From positions 62,001 to 126,000 of the forward strand of contig JANQPL010000001.1 of NCBI GenBank assembly GCA_028289425.1: a DNA stretch of 64,000 bases, in the 5' to 3' direction. The position numbers and the translations under genes were made by a program. This DNA comes from Alphaproteobacteria bacterium (GTDB lineage Bacteria; Pseudomonadota; Alphaproteobacteria; JANQMY01). Below, in pieces: positions 44,556 to 53,106 of the stretch. Below the pieces are notes generated by a model, which worked only from the letters and a program-made list of their open reading frames with translations, was not told the origin of the DNA and ran no database searches. How positions within the stretch are numbered: the stretch's first letter is position 1; each line of letters opens with the position of its first letter.

Positions 44556-45058
44556 CAAAGAGACCAGTTCGCCCTCGCCTGCCTCCACCGCCAGCGCCCT
44601 TCGGGGTCCATTCCGGAAACATCGATAACGGCCGATTTCCCACTGAGAAACGGTCCGTCTCCCAACGGGCCGGAGGGTTCACACGCGCCAAATAGATGGG
44701 CGCATGGGGTTGATCCGATGTTTGAACACCTGGCCAGCCCACTCCCCCTCCCAACCACCCGGATACGGTACCCTGGCGTGTGGTTGGGAGGGGGAGTGGG
44801 CCGGTGATGCACAAAACAACAACGGGTGCATGGGGTTCATCCAAGTTTTTGGGAATACCCCACCCGCGGCAGGGAGAATGGGCGTTTGGCCGACCATCTA
44901 AGGTGACCACAACAGGACTATTCACGTGTCAAACAGCGGTCCCCATCCCGCCTCCGCAGACTGACCAAACTTGAACGCACGTCGGGCCAAGATCGCTTTC
45001 GCAGCTTCCGTCCGCCGACCCGATAGTTTTGTTAAGGCCACACATGACGAAACGCGGT
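44556..45058. repeat. Dispersed repeat, copy 2 (with extra insertion)
   Basis: Same orientation and general sequence as 23286-23662. After the conserved GAACACCTGGCCAGCCC it carries about 130 extra bases: a 22-bp inverted repeat (listed separately) and a partial duplication of the GTGCATGGGGTTGATCC unit as GTGCATGGGGTTCATCC (44827 on). It then rejoins copy 1 at GGGAGAATG(G/A)GCG. It ends near GTTAAGGCCACACATGACG. No gene is supported. Confidence 0.75.
44737..44801. repeat. Perfect 22-bp inverted repeat
   Basis: Arms 44737-44758 and 44780-44801 are exact reverse complements (22 bp), pyrimidine-rich then purine-rich, around a 21-base centre. It lies inside the second dispersed repeat copy and is absent from the first. 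The arms have long C-runs and no terminal T-tract, so it is not a classical terminator. Confidence 0.85.
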
Positions 45059-45121
45059 CGCGCGGCGAGCGTTCCGTCAGCGAAAGGCAATCAGAGTTCG
45101 AATAAGTGTTCCTCACGGCCT

Positions 45122-46045
45122 TTACGAAAGTGACGCCCTCAGAAACCGTGCGATCTCTTGTTGCAACACTTGGGGAATCTCGAATTGCGGGGAATGTCCG
45201 GCATTCTCCATGATGGTCAGTTCAGAGTTTGGGATCTTTTCGTGGTAGATCTCCGCGTACGCAATGGGCACCACCGGATCTTCTCTACCCCACAACAACA
45301 GGGTCGGCGCCTTGATTTCTTCCGCCTTTTCGTTCATGCGGAAATCTTCACCGTTTTCCACTTCGGCAACAAGCGCGTTCAAGAACTTAATTTTCGGCTG
45401 CAGCTCCCTGATCATGTAATTCACAACCACGTCGGGCATGGACGGTTCATTTGCAAATACGTTCGCAAGGATACTATCAAAGTATTCGCGATCGACGACA
45501 TCGGGGTAGTAGAGATAGACCGACTCATCTGTCTGCTGAGTACCGGTTGCATTGATGAGCACGAGACCCCCCACCTTATCTGGATGACGGTAGGCATACG
45601 CAGCCGCAACGTGACCACCCATGGAGTTTCCGCCAATGGTAAATCTATCCGCTTTCAGTGCAGTCAGGAGCCCGTCGACAAAGTCGACCTGCCCTCGGAT
45701 GCTGTAATTGCGCCCTTCCTCCAGAGCGTTTTCACCATGCGCCGCAAGATCAGGCAAAACGACACGATAGAACCTCGTCAATCTAGAAACCGTGCTGACA
45801 AATGAGTTCTTGTCGTCTCCAAGGCCATGCAAAAGGATAAGCGTATCCGATTTGCCAGCGCCGCCTTCGAAGAAATGCGATTCGTAGCCGTCGACATTAA
45901 CGGATCTGCGCTTCAACCCAGATCGGTATGCTGCCATGCTCTGCAATGACCGAACCAGAACGCCGGGAAAGAATCGATAGATGACCCAGCCGGCCAATGA
46001 GAGGACAGCAATCAATCCAGTTGTGAGATAGAGTATCGTCAGCAT
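45122..46045 (-). CDS. Membrane-anchored alpha/beta hydrolase
   Basis: A 307-residue hydrolase with an N-terminal anchor span (MLTILYLTTGLIAVLSLAGW, VIYRFF). The fold motifs are LILLHGLGDDKNS (oxyanion region), G-N-S141-M-G-G with the nucleophile, GREDPVVP with the Asp (near 245) and NAGHSPQ with the His (near 284). It probably hydrolyses an ester or lactone. It lies downstream of the Baeyer-Villiger monooxygenase, separated by 300 bases, and could act on the ester or lactone that enzyme makes; that link is inferred. Confidence 0.88.
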   Translation of the reverse strand: MLTILYLTTGLIAVLSLAGWVIYRFFPGVLVRSLQSMAAYRSGLKRRSVNVDGYESHFFEGGAGKSDTLILLHGLGDDKNSFVSTVSRLTRFYRVVLPDLAAHGENALEEGRNYSIRGQVDFVDGLLTALKADRFTIGGNSMGGHVAAAYAYRHPDKVGGLVLINATGTQQTDESVYLYYPDVVDREYFDSILANVFANEPSMPDVVVNYMIRELQPKIKFLNALVAEVENGEDFRMNEKAEEIKAPTLLLWGREDPVVPIAYAEIYHEKIPNSELTIMENAGHSPQFEIPQVLQQEIARFLRASLS

Positions 46046-46345
46046 TCAAACAGTCCACGCCGCCGCATCGGCCATAAACTGGTACGGTACAGAGACTTTG
46101 GATTCCGTGGTTTGATCGCTTTGAAGGACCGGCGCAACCTTTACAATAGTTTTTTGCCGGAACGGCCATACCGAACGAGACAATAGCCCTAGCGCCTTCT
46201 CTCTCCGACAGTTTGGTGGGTGCAACACCACTGCATCCTTCCTATCCACAGAGACCACAAACATTTGGATACATGGGACTGGCTCAACAAAACCGCCGAA
46301 TGGAACAACCTGGTCGCGACCGCAAGCCGGACGGATACATGTTTC
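46046..46345. other. 300-base gene-free stretch between hydrolase and monooxygenase genes
   Basis: No gene with a start and ribosome-binding site is supported. A plus-strand frame over 46220-46340 reads protein-like (HLDTWDWLNKTAEWNNLVAT) and might be a gene relic, but it has no assignable family. The flanking genes are on the minus strand. Confidence 0.35.
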
Positions 46346-48274
46346 TCAATAAGTCCATTCGTAATCATTTGGATCTGGCTTTCTCACCATCTCGAAAAAC
46401 TCGTGCATCGTCCAAGGCATTTTGATCCCTGAGCGGCCGTATTCGTTCACGTAGTAGCCGCCGACCCCCTCGGTTTCCCAAAGCAGCTGCTTGTTCCTTT
46501 CGTCCATTGCATTGTTGTATTCGACATATTTTTCTTTCCGGACTTCCATTGCGCTGAGATCGTGTTCGATCATGTGCACCATCAGATCGCCGATGTAACG
46601 CGACCAGATTTCCGCCCAGTCGTGAAATCCCCCGGCGCGGGACTGCGAGTTTGGTCCGTAACAAACGAAGAAATTCGGCAAACCTGGCAGCGTAAGCCCG
46701 AGAAATGCCCGTGCACCGTCTTTCTCCCAAAGTTTTTTGGGTGTTGCACCGTCACGGCCCACATAGTTAACCGGCCAAAGAAATTTCGAGACTTCGAAAC
46801 CAGCACCCAAAATGATGAGATCAAACTTTCGCTCCTTTCCATCCCGACCAAGGATGCCGTTGGTAGTAATTTGTTCGATGCCATCGGTCACAAGATCCAC
46901 ATTGTCTCGCGCCAGAGCATCATACCAGCCATTATCGATGACCAGACGCCGCGCTACGGGCGGATAACTGGGAATGCACTTTTCCGCGATATGAGGCCGA
47001 TCGGGAAACTTGCTGTAGATATAGTCGGTCAGTGTTTGCCTAAAGGCGGTATTGCGCTCATTGACCACCCCACCCTTGGCAATCCAGTTGGGGTCAAGGT
47101 CTTGCAAGCCTTGCACTTGCGCTTCTGCCACATAAGCCGAGTAAACAAACCAATTCCAGTATCCCGGAAGATTATCAAACAACCAACGCTTTTCCGGCGA
47201 TACAGTCGACCGATATCCCCTCACAGGGGTAATCCAGCTTGGCGTGCGCTGGTAGACCGTGAACTGCTTCGCTCTCTCTGCAATTTCAGGAGCAAGCTGA
47301 CAGCCGGTTGACCCAGTCCCGATGAGGGCTATCGCTTTCCCGTCTAGATCGAAGGAATGGTCCCAATCGGTCGTATGGAACATCTTACCTTCAAACTCGC
47401 GAATGCCCGGAATACCGGGTAACCTCGGTGTACTGAACAGCCCCGAACAGCTTACAATCACATTGGCGGCATGCTCGAACGGCCCGTCAGGACCAATGAG
47501 ATTCAACTTCCAACGTTTTGAATCTTCGTCCCAACGCGCATCGGTCACATGGGTCTCTAAGTGAATATGCGGTGCCACGCCATACTTTGCTGCGATGTGC
47601 TGTATGTATTCCTTCAATTCTTTTTGCGTCGCAAAGTGGCTTTTCCAGGGATAGTTCTTTTCGAATTTGTATTGATACAAGAATGTGGTGATATCGACCC
47701 GCGCTTGGGGATAGTCATTGAGCTCCCAAGTTCCCCCGATGCCACTCTGTCGATCAAATATCTGATAGGGAATGCCAAGGCGTTCCAGTTGGACCGCGAT
47801 ACCGATACCGCTGAAGCCCGCGCCAATGATCGCGACACTAAAATCCTCAAGTTTCTCTCTGGGTATACCGTCCGTCCATTCGGATCTCCGCGGAAAGTCT
47901 TCAAATGCCAATTCTTCGTAACCGTAGTTGAACTCGGCGTCGCTGATGGATCGCCCAATGAACACTTCCATCAGCTCACGGGCCTCGTCCCTAGACGGCG
48001 GCCGGATCTTTCTAAATTTCTGTTTCAGCAGGAAGTTGACTGCATAGTCTGTAATTCTGGATCGATCGTCTGCCGCCACACTGTACGCACGAAATGCACC
48101 TCCCTGGAGTTCTTGCATTTCAATGCCGACCTTCGTGAGTTGAGGGTCACCGGTCTGCTGAAACAGCGCCATCCGCAGAGCGTTTAAGTTTGATTGCGCA
48201 ACGGACCGGCGGACGAATGCTTCGTCGATGTCCGACTTCGTGTACGCTTTTCGAGCTTTAGCCGCTTGACTCAT
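46346..48274 (-). CDS. Baeyer-Villiger-type flavoprotein monooxygenase, HAPMO-like
   Basis: A 642-residue FAD/NADPH monooxygenase. The N-terminal ~140 residues are an extension also seen in 4-hydroxyacetophenone monooxygenase (about 640 residues). FAD-binding GAGFSG is at 151-156, the Baeyer-Villiger fingerprint FEGKMFHTTDWDH at 294-306, and NADPH-binding GTGSTG at 319-324. Such enzymes insert oxygen into ketones to give esters or lactones. The ketone is unknown. It shares its direction with an alcohol dehydrogenase upstream and an esterase downstream. Alternatives such as other flavin monooxygenases are less likely given the fingerprint. Confidence 0.92.
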   Translation of the reverse strand: MSQAAKARKAYTKSDIDEAFVRRSVAQSNLNALRMALFQQTGDPQLTKVGIEMQELQGGAFRAYSVAADDRSRITDYAVNFLLKQKFRKIRPPSRDEARELMEVFIGRSISDAEFNYGYEELAFEDFPRRSEWTDGIPREKLEDFSVAIIGAGFSGIGIAVQLERLGIPYQIFDRQSGIGGTWELNDYPQARVDITTFLYQYKFEKNYPWKSHFATQKELKEYIQHIAAKYGVAPHIHLETHVTDARWDEDSKRWKLNLIGPDGPFEHAANVIVSCSGLFSTPRLPGIPGIREFEGKMFHTTDWDHSFDLDGKAIALIGTGSTGCQLAPEIAERAKQFTVYQRTPSWITPVRGYRSTVSPEKRWLFDNLPGYWNWFVYSAYVAEAQVQGLQDLDPNWIAKGGVVNERNTAFRQTLTDYIYSKFPDRPHIAEKCIPSYPPVARRLVIDNGWYDALARDNVDLVTDGIEQITTNGILGRDGKERKFDLIILGAGFEVSKFLWPVNYVGRDGATPKKLWEKDGARAFLGLTLPGLPNFFVCYGPNSQSRAGGFHDWAEIWSRYIGDLMVHMIEHDLSAMEVRKEKYVEYNNAMDERNKQLLWETEGVGGYYVNEYGRSGIKMPWTMHEFFEMVRKPDPNDYEWTY

Positions 48275-48328
48275 TTCACTGACCCGGCTCCTGTGATTAT
48301 TGATTTGTACGGATACAAAGATTGAACC

Positions 48329-49339
48329 TTAGGATTCGAGAACCATTCGGTATCGAACGCTCCCTTCCTTCACACGCGCAACCGCTTCGTTGATACGGGA
48401 CATTGGCGCCACCTCGATTTTTGGCCGCACGTGGAACTGCGCCGCAAAGTTCAGCATGTCATGCATGTCTTTCGAGCTCCCCGCCGCGCTTCCGGCAATT
48501 GTGCGTGCGCCCGGAATTAGCATTCCAGCCGGAAAAGCAAGAGGTGCTAATGATGCGCCAACGATGCAAAGTCGCCCTTCTGGCCGAAGTAGCGATACAT
48601 AGGAAAACCAATCGACATCGCCGTATACGGTAGAAATGATGAAATCAAACGTTCCCTTAAGTGCATTCAAATTCGGTTCCGACGACACATCGAAACACTC
48701 GTCAGCACCAAGGGAATGATGTCTGGAAACTTCTTCATCGTTCAGTCCAGCCGAAAGCGTGGTTACCCGCATCCCCATATTGCAGGCGAACTGAACCGCT
48801 AGGTGGCCCAGTCCCCCCACTCCGAGAACCGCTACGTTTTCGCCTGGACTGCCGAGCCGACATAGGGCTGAGAAAGTCGTCAGACCAGCACAAAGAAGCG
48901 GTGCGGCTTCGGCTGAGGGAAGCGCATCGGGAATTTTAACCGCGGAAGCACCGGGCACGATGATCCGGTCGGCAAATCCGCCTAGTCCACCTGGCGACGC
49001 TGTCAGAGTCTTGTGCGAGCAGTAGTGATCACGCGCAGACCTGCAATCGTGACATTGTCCGCAGGAGGATCGAATGGGTCCAATGCCGACACGATCCCCA
49101 ACAGAAATCGATGTAACAGCGTCGCCACAAGTTTCCACTACGCCGACGATCTCGTGGCCGGGAACCAAAGGAAACCCGCCCATGCCTAGCGCATCATCGA
49201 TGAGATCGATATCGCTATGGCAAAGACCGCAGTGCGATATTTTGACGACCACATCGTTGGCCCCCAAAGGGCCAGCCTGGAATGCCCCCTGCGCCAAACG
49301 GCCACCCTTCGAATGAACCGCATACCCCTGAATGTCCAT
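48329..49339 (-). CDS. Zinc-dependent alcohol dehydrogenase (MDR, CAD-like)
   Basis: A 336-residue medium-chain dehydrogenase. The catalytic-zinc motif HCGLCHSD and GHEIVG are near residues 35-70. The structural-zinc motif SCGQCHDCRSARDHYC has four cysteines. The NAD(P)-binding GVGGLGHLAVQ is near residue 172. The cinnamyl-alcohol-dehydrogenase/YahK group has this pattern. It probably oxidises an alcohol or reduces an aldehyde or ketone in the pathway with the monooxygenase. It lies 54 bases upstream of the monooxygenase gene and divergent from the LysR gene. Confidence 0.93.
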   Translation of the reverse strand: MDIQGYAVHSKGGRLAQGAFQAGPLGANDVVVKISHCGLCHSDIDLIDDALGMGGFPLVPGHEIVGVVETCGDAVTSISVGDRVGIGPIRSSCGQCHDCRSARDHYCSHKTLTASPGGLGGFADRIIVPGASAVKIPDALPSAEAAPLLCAGLTTFSALCRLGSPGENVAVLGVGGLGHLAVQFACNMGMRVTTLSAGLNDEEVSRHHSLGADECFDVSSEPNLNALKGTFDFIISTVYGDVDWFSYVSLLRPEGRLCIVGASLAPLAFPAGMLIPGARTIAGSAAGSSKDMHDMLNFAAQFHVRPKIEVAPMSRINEAVARVKEGSVRYRMVLES

Positions 49340-49440
49340 GAGTCGTCCACCACCCTTTTTTTGGAATTTTAGGGGTCGACAGTAGTAGAATCTAATTTTA
49401 TGATTTTTTGCTCAGCTATAGATCTCATGAATGGTTAGAA

Positions 49441-50352
49441 ATGGCGTTGAATCTTTCCGGGATCGATCTGAACCTCTTGGTCATTCTGGACGCTCTTCTA
49501 GAGGAAAAGAACGTTACTCGCGTGAGCGAGCGAGTGGGGCGCAGTCAGCCTGCCGTTAGCAATTCGCTTCGCCGCCTGCGGGCACTTTTCGACGACGAGT
49601 TGTTGGTGCAAGAGGGACGAAGTATGCGGCTGACCGAGCGGGCGCATCAACTAAAAGGGCCCCTTAGCCAGGCGCTCAGTTCGGTTAAGCGCACGCTGGA
49701 GACCAAGGCGAAGTTTGATCCGTCCAGTGACCAATTTACGATCCGGCTGTTCGCTTCAGGATATGTCTCGGTGGTACTGCTTCCGAAACTTATGGAACGT
49801 CTCAAGCGGGAAGCGCCAAAAGCCGATCTGATCGTGTCTTGGGGCGATCGAAATAAGATTGGTCAAATGCTGTTGGCGGAAACCGTCGATGTGGCCATTG
49901 GACATTATCATGACACTTTGAGCGGCGTTAAACGCGCCAAGCTCTTTTCCGAGAAACCGGTCGTGCTGGGTCGAAAAGGTCATCCGGCCTTCAAGAATGG
50001 CCTTACCGTCGCCGACTTTGTCGAAGCCCCACATGTGTCGGTTTCATACGAAGCACTGCGTTTTGGTTATGTGGAACAAGCTGCAGCTGCGGTTGAAGCC
50101 ATTTATCGAAGCGAGATCATTATTTCCGATTTTCTCGTAACACCTTTCTTGACACTAAAGTCAGATGCGCTTGCGGTTGTCGGCGAGAGGTTAGCACGTG
50201 TTTTTTGCGATTCAATGGCGCTTGAATATCGACCGATCCCGTTTTCCATCGCACCCATTGGCATTGAGATCATTTGGAGCCCGGCCGTGGAAGAAGACGC
50301 CGCACTCTCTTGGTTTAGAGATCTGGTGTGCGAAGTCGCCCCGACACTATAG
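49441..50352 (+). CDS. LysR-family transcriptional regulator
   Basis: A 303-residue LysR regulator. The HTH is at about residues 6-65 (DLNLLVILDALLEEKNVTRV, SERVGRSQPAVSNSLRRLRA) and the substrate-binding domain starts near 90. The ATG at 49441 begins MALNLSGIDLN; an earlier TTG at 49408 is in frame but unsupported. It is divergent from the alcohol dehydrogenase and convergent with the SnoaL-like gene. It probably controls the dehydrogenase-monooxygenase genes, or both nearby blocks. The effector may be a pathway intermediate, which is inference. Confidence 0.9.
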   Translation: MALNLSGIDLNLLVILDALLEEKNVTRVSERVGRSQPAVSNSLRRLRALFDDELLVQEGRSMRLTERAHQLKGPLSQALSSVKRTLETKAKFDPSSDQFTIRLFASGYVSVVLLPKLMERLKREAPKADLIVSWGDRNKIGQMLLAETVDVAIGHYHDTLSGVKRAKLFSEKPVVLGRKGHPAFKNGLTVADFVEAPHVSVSYEALRFGYVEQAAAAVEAIYRSEIIISDFLVTPFLTLKSDALAVVGERLARVFCDSMALEYRPIPFSIAPIGIEIIWSPAVEEDAALSWFRDLVCEVAPTL

Positions 50353-50414
50353 AGCGGTTGTGAGATATCGATTGCGCGTTCCGCGGGTGACCGAACCGCA
50401 CCGGGCTTCTGCTT

Positions 50415-50813
50415 TTATGATGGGGCAGCACCGACCACACGGATTGCAGGCGTCACTTGATGACGCTTAAATTTCCATCCTTGCGGTGTCCTCACAACAA
50501 CACTCTTATAGTCGGCTCCGACGATAGCTGTCTGCGCGTCGCGGTCCATCAGAATCAAGGCTGTTGCCTCCACCTCACGCTGTGATTCATCGCCATCCCC
50601 CAGCATCAGATTTACGACACAGTGACGCGTGGTCGCCCCCGACAAGCTGGAGACATGGGATGCGATCGCATCCCGCCCGGCGATTTCTATTCCCGCCGCA
50701 CTAAACACCCCATCAGGAAGAAACAAATCCGCTGCCGCCGGGTCCGCCGCATCGACGTGTTTGCTGAGTTTTGTGAAGAGTTGCTCGATTAGTGGCCGGA
50801 TATCGTTGATCAT
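50415..50813 (-). CDS. SnoaL-like (NTF2-fold) protein
   Basis: A 132-residue cone-shaped NTF2-fold protein by pattern: IEQLFTKLSKHVDAADPAAA, LFLPDGVFSAAGIEIAGRDA, SHVSSLSGATTRHCVVN and the C-terminal WKFKRHQVTP. SnoaL-like proteins act as small isomerases, hydrolases or ring-modifying enzymes, and some only bind ligands. GGAGATAGGTGG precedes the ATG. It is the last gene of the TonB-esterase-CMD-ligase operon, 15 bases after the ligase gene. The specific reaction cannot be read. Confidence 0.8.
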   Translation of the reverse strand: MINDIRPLIEQLFTKLSKHVDAADPAAADLFLPDGVFSAAGIEIAGRDAIASHVSSLSGATTRHCVVNLMLGDGDESQREVEATALILMDRDAQTAIVGADYKSVVVRTPQGWKFKRHQVTPAIRVVGAAPS

Positions 50814-50828
50814 GTTTCCACCTATCTC

Positions 50829-52367
50829 CTAAACCAATCTGGACTGCTTTCCCGTCCAGTACTTTTCGCGCAGCAAGCGTTTGTACAGTTTGCCGTTGTC
50901 TTCCCGCGGCAGCTTTCTATCGAAGTCAATGGAGCGGGGACACTTAACAGCCGCCAAACTTTTGCGGCAATGTTCAATCAACTCATCCACGAAGGCATCA
51001 CCCACATCGTCCCAGTCTAGTGGCTGAATGACGGCCTTTACCTCCTCGCCAAATTCGGGATTAGGCACTCCGAACACAGCTGCGTCCGCAACACGAGGAT
51101 GTGTGAGAAGAATGTTCTCAGTTTCCTGAGGATAAATGTTCACGCCACCGGAAATGATCAAGTTTGAAGCGCGATCAGTCAGGTAGAGGTATCCATCCTC
51201 ATCCACATGACCGACATCGCCGTAAGTGCGCGCACCTTTCGCGTTAGCAACAGCCGCTGTGTCTGCCTGCCTATTTAGATACTCGAATGAGGGGCCGCCC
51301 GAAAAGTACACGAAGCCCGTTTCTCTGGCGCCGAGCTCATTACCATTTTCATCGAAGATGTGAACCTGTCCGACTTTCGACCTGCCAACTGATCCCTGGT
51401 GTTCCAACCACTCCTCTGACGTGATGGTGCACGAACCGATCCCCTCCGTTCCGCCATAATACTCATAGAGAATGGGCCCCCACCAATCGATCATCGCCAA
51501 TTTGGTATCGACCGGGCAGGGTGCAGCACCGTGTATCGCGACTCTGTGTGTATCCAATCGGTACTTGGCTCGGATTTCGGCCGGAAGACCAAGCAGCTTT
51601 ATAAACATGGTAGGCACCCACTGGCTGTGGGTCACATTGTGTTGCTCGATCAATGACAATGCTTTTTCCGGATCGAACTTCTCCATGGCAACGACGGTGG
51701 CGCCGATAGAAAGGATGCCGATGGCGAAGCGGAGCGGCGCCGCATGGTAAAGCGGCGCTGGCGAGAGATAGACTGAGTCCGCTGTGAGACCGAATTCCTT
51801 GTAGTACAAGGCGGCCGAGTCATCTTGCGCATCAATGGCTCGTTCAGGCAGCGGCAAGCGGATGCCCTTGGGCTTTCCTGTTGTTCCTGAACTATAGAGC
51901 AGATTTTGCCCAAGAGCCTCGTCAGAGATGCGCGACTCGGGATATCCTCGGACGGCTTCATCCAACGGCTCAAAGTCGGCAATCGGTCCACGCACGCTAT
52001 ACTTCAATTTCAGATCCGGAAGCATGGCAGCAGAAGCCGATACAGTTTCTTCATATGCATGATCGGCGAAAAACACGCCGGCACCGCAATCTTTTAGAAT
52101 GTAGGCAATTTCAGAGGCGGTGAGACCTGTCGCTATTGGCGTATAGAAGAGTCCCATACGCATTGCAGCACAGCATATGTCGAAGAATTCGAGGTGGTTG
52201 CCCACCAAAAGCGCAATCGTGTCCCCCCGCCGAAGCCCTTGCGCGCGGAGTAGATGGCAGACACGATTCGAGCGCCGGTCCAGTTCCGCAAAAGTCAATT
52301 TTTTGCCAGAACCCATAATTATTGCCGGATGGTCGGGTCTGGTGAGCGCGGGCAGTGCCGGATGCAT
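50829..52367 (-). CDS. AMP-forming acyl-CoA synthetase/ligase
   Basis: A 512-residue adenylate-forming enzyme of fatty- or aromatic-acid CoA ligase type. The P-loop YSSGTTGKPKG is at 158-168, the A5 motif YEYYGGTEG near 300, GDVGHVDEDGYLYLTDR (the A7-A8 region) near 385, and a C-terminal domain ending PREDNGKLYKRLLREKYW with the catalytic Lys. It activates a carboxylic acid with ATP and CoA. The acid would be a product of the upstream oxidation and ester cleavage. It starts 6 bases after the CMD-like gene. Confidence 0.92.
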   Translation of the reverse strand: MHPALPALTRPDHPAIIMGSGKKLTFAELDRRSNRVCHLLRAQGLRRGDTIALLVGNHLEFFDICCAAMRMGLFYTPIATGLTASEIAYILKDCGAGVFFADHAYEETVSASAAMLPDLKLKYSVRGPIADFEPLDEAVRGYPESRISDEALGQNLLYSSGTTGKPKGIRLPLPERAIDAQDDSAALYYKEFGLTADSVYLSPAPLYHAAPLRFAIGILSIGATVVAMEKFDPEKALSLIEQHNVTHSQWVPTMFIKLLGLPAEIRAKYRLDTHRVAIHGAAPCPVDTKLAMIDWWGPILYEYYGGTEGIGSCTITSEEWLEHQGSVGRSKVGQVHIFDENGNELGARETGFVYFSGGPSFEYLNRQADTAAVANAKGARTYGDVGHVDEDGYLYLTDRASNLIISGGVNIYPQETENILLTHPRVADAAVFGVPNPEFGEEVKAVIQPLDWDDVGDAFVDELIEHCRKSLAAVKCPRSIDFDRKLPREDNGKLYKRLLREKYWTGKQSRLV

Positions 52368-52373
52368 GATCGG

Positions 52374-52943
52374 CTACCCCTTAATGCGCACATCGTCCGG
52401 GAAACCGGCGACACCATCCTCGAGCTGAACGCCGAAGATGTTCAGTCCCGTTGAAACCATGTTGTAATTGCCAACCGTCATAACCAAATCGATGAGCTGT
52501 TTTTCGCAGTAGGTCGCGGCAAGCCGGTCATAAACTTCGTCTGTCAACTGAGCATCGAATTTGATCTGATCGACGGCCTTTAGGAGCGCTCGTTCGTGTT
52601 CGGACCAGCCGGCAGCCTCGGGCCCATCTATTACCCGTCGCACCTCTTCTTTGCTCAATCCGGCATCCATTCCCATACGCGCGTGATGCGCCCACTCATA
52701 TTCGGATTTGTTGAGCCAGCCTATCCGCAGAATCGCCAGCTCCCGATCCCGCGGCGGCAGATGAGAATTCCGCATAATGTAGTTCGCAAAGACTTGATGG
52801 CGCTTGAACAGCGGGAAATCCCTAATGAACACTCTGAAAACATTGTAGATTTCTCCGTTCACGCGATACTGGGAGAGCATGCCGGCTTGCTCCTCATCCA
52901 TTTCTTCATCGGTCAACGGGGCCAGTCGCGGCGTTACCATCAT
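52374..52943 (-). CDS. Carboxymuconolactone-decarboxylase-family protein
   Basis: A 189-residue all-helical protein of the CMD/AhpD-like group. The conserved segment RELAILRIGWLNKSEYEWAH, then HARMGMDAGLS, has the E and H residues used by decarboxylases; the redox CxxC of AhpD is absent. Members without CxxC act in ring or lactone chemistry or as decarboxylases. It lies between the esterase and the ligase genes, 162 bases after the esterase stop. A direct role in the same breakdown route is inferred. Confidence 0.87.
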   Translation of the reverse strand: MMVTPRLAPLTDEEMDEEQAGMLSQYRVNGEIYNVFRVFIRDFPLFKRHQVFANYIMRNSHLPPRDRELAILRIGWLNKSEYEWAHHARMGMDAGLSKEEVRRVIDGPEAAGWSEHERALLKAVDQIKFDAQLTDEVYDRLAATYCEKQLIDLVMTVGNYNMVSTGLNIFGVQLEDGVAGFPDDVRIKG

Positions 52944-53106
52944 CTTATCGATCCTCTCAAAATCTCATGGCGTTTCTAGCTCCGTTGAACCGAGATTCAG
53001 CGGATGCACGTTTTCTAAAGAGCTCTTCCTTGCGGCTGCATCCGAATACTGCGCTCGCCAAGGCCGAACCCCGCTTTCATGAACCGGTAGGACGAACGAC
53101 CAGTAC

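Noticed and set aside
44737-44801. The 22-bp inverted repeat as a rho-independent terminator
   Set aside because: It has no downstream T-tract and the loop is 21 bases; it is far from the nag operon end (448 bases).
44556-45058. Repeat copies as a degenerate protein-coding gene
   Set aside because: Short similar peptides can be read from both copies, but they end in different stops, lack starts and the nucleotide likeness also covers non-reading parts, so a non-coding element is more likely.
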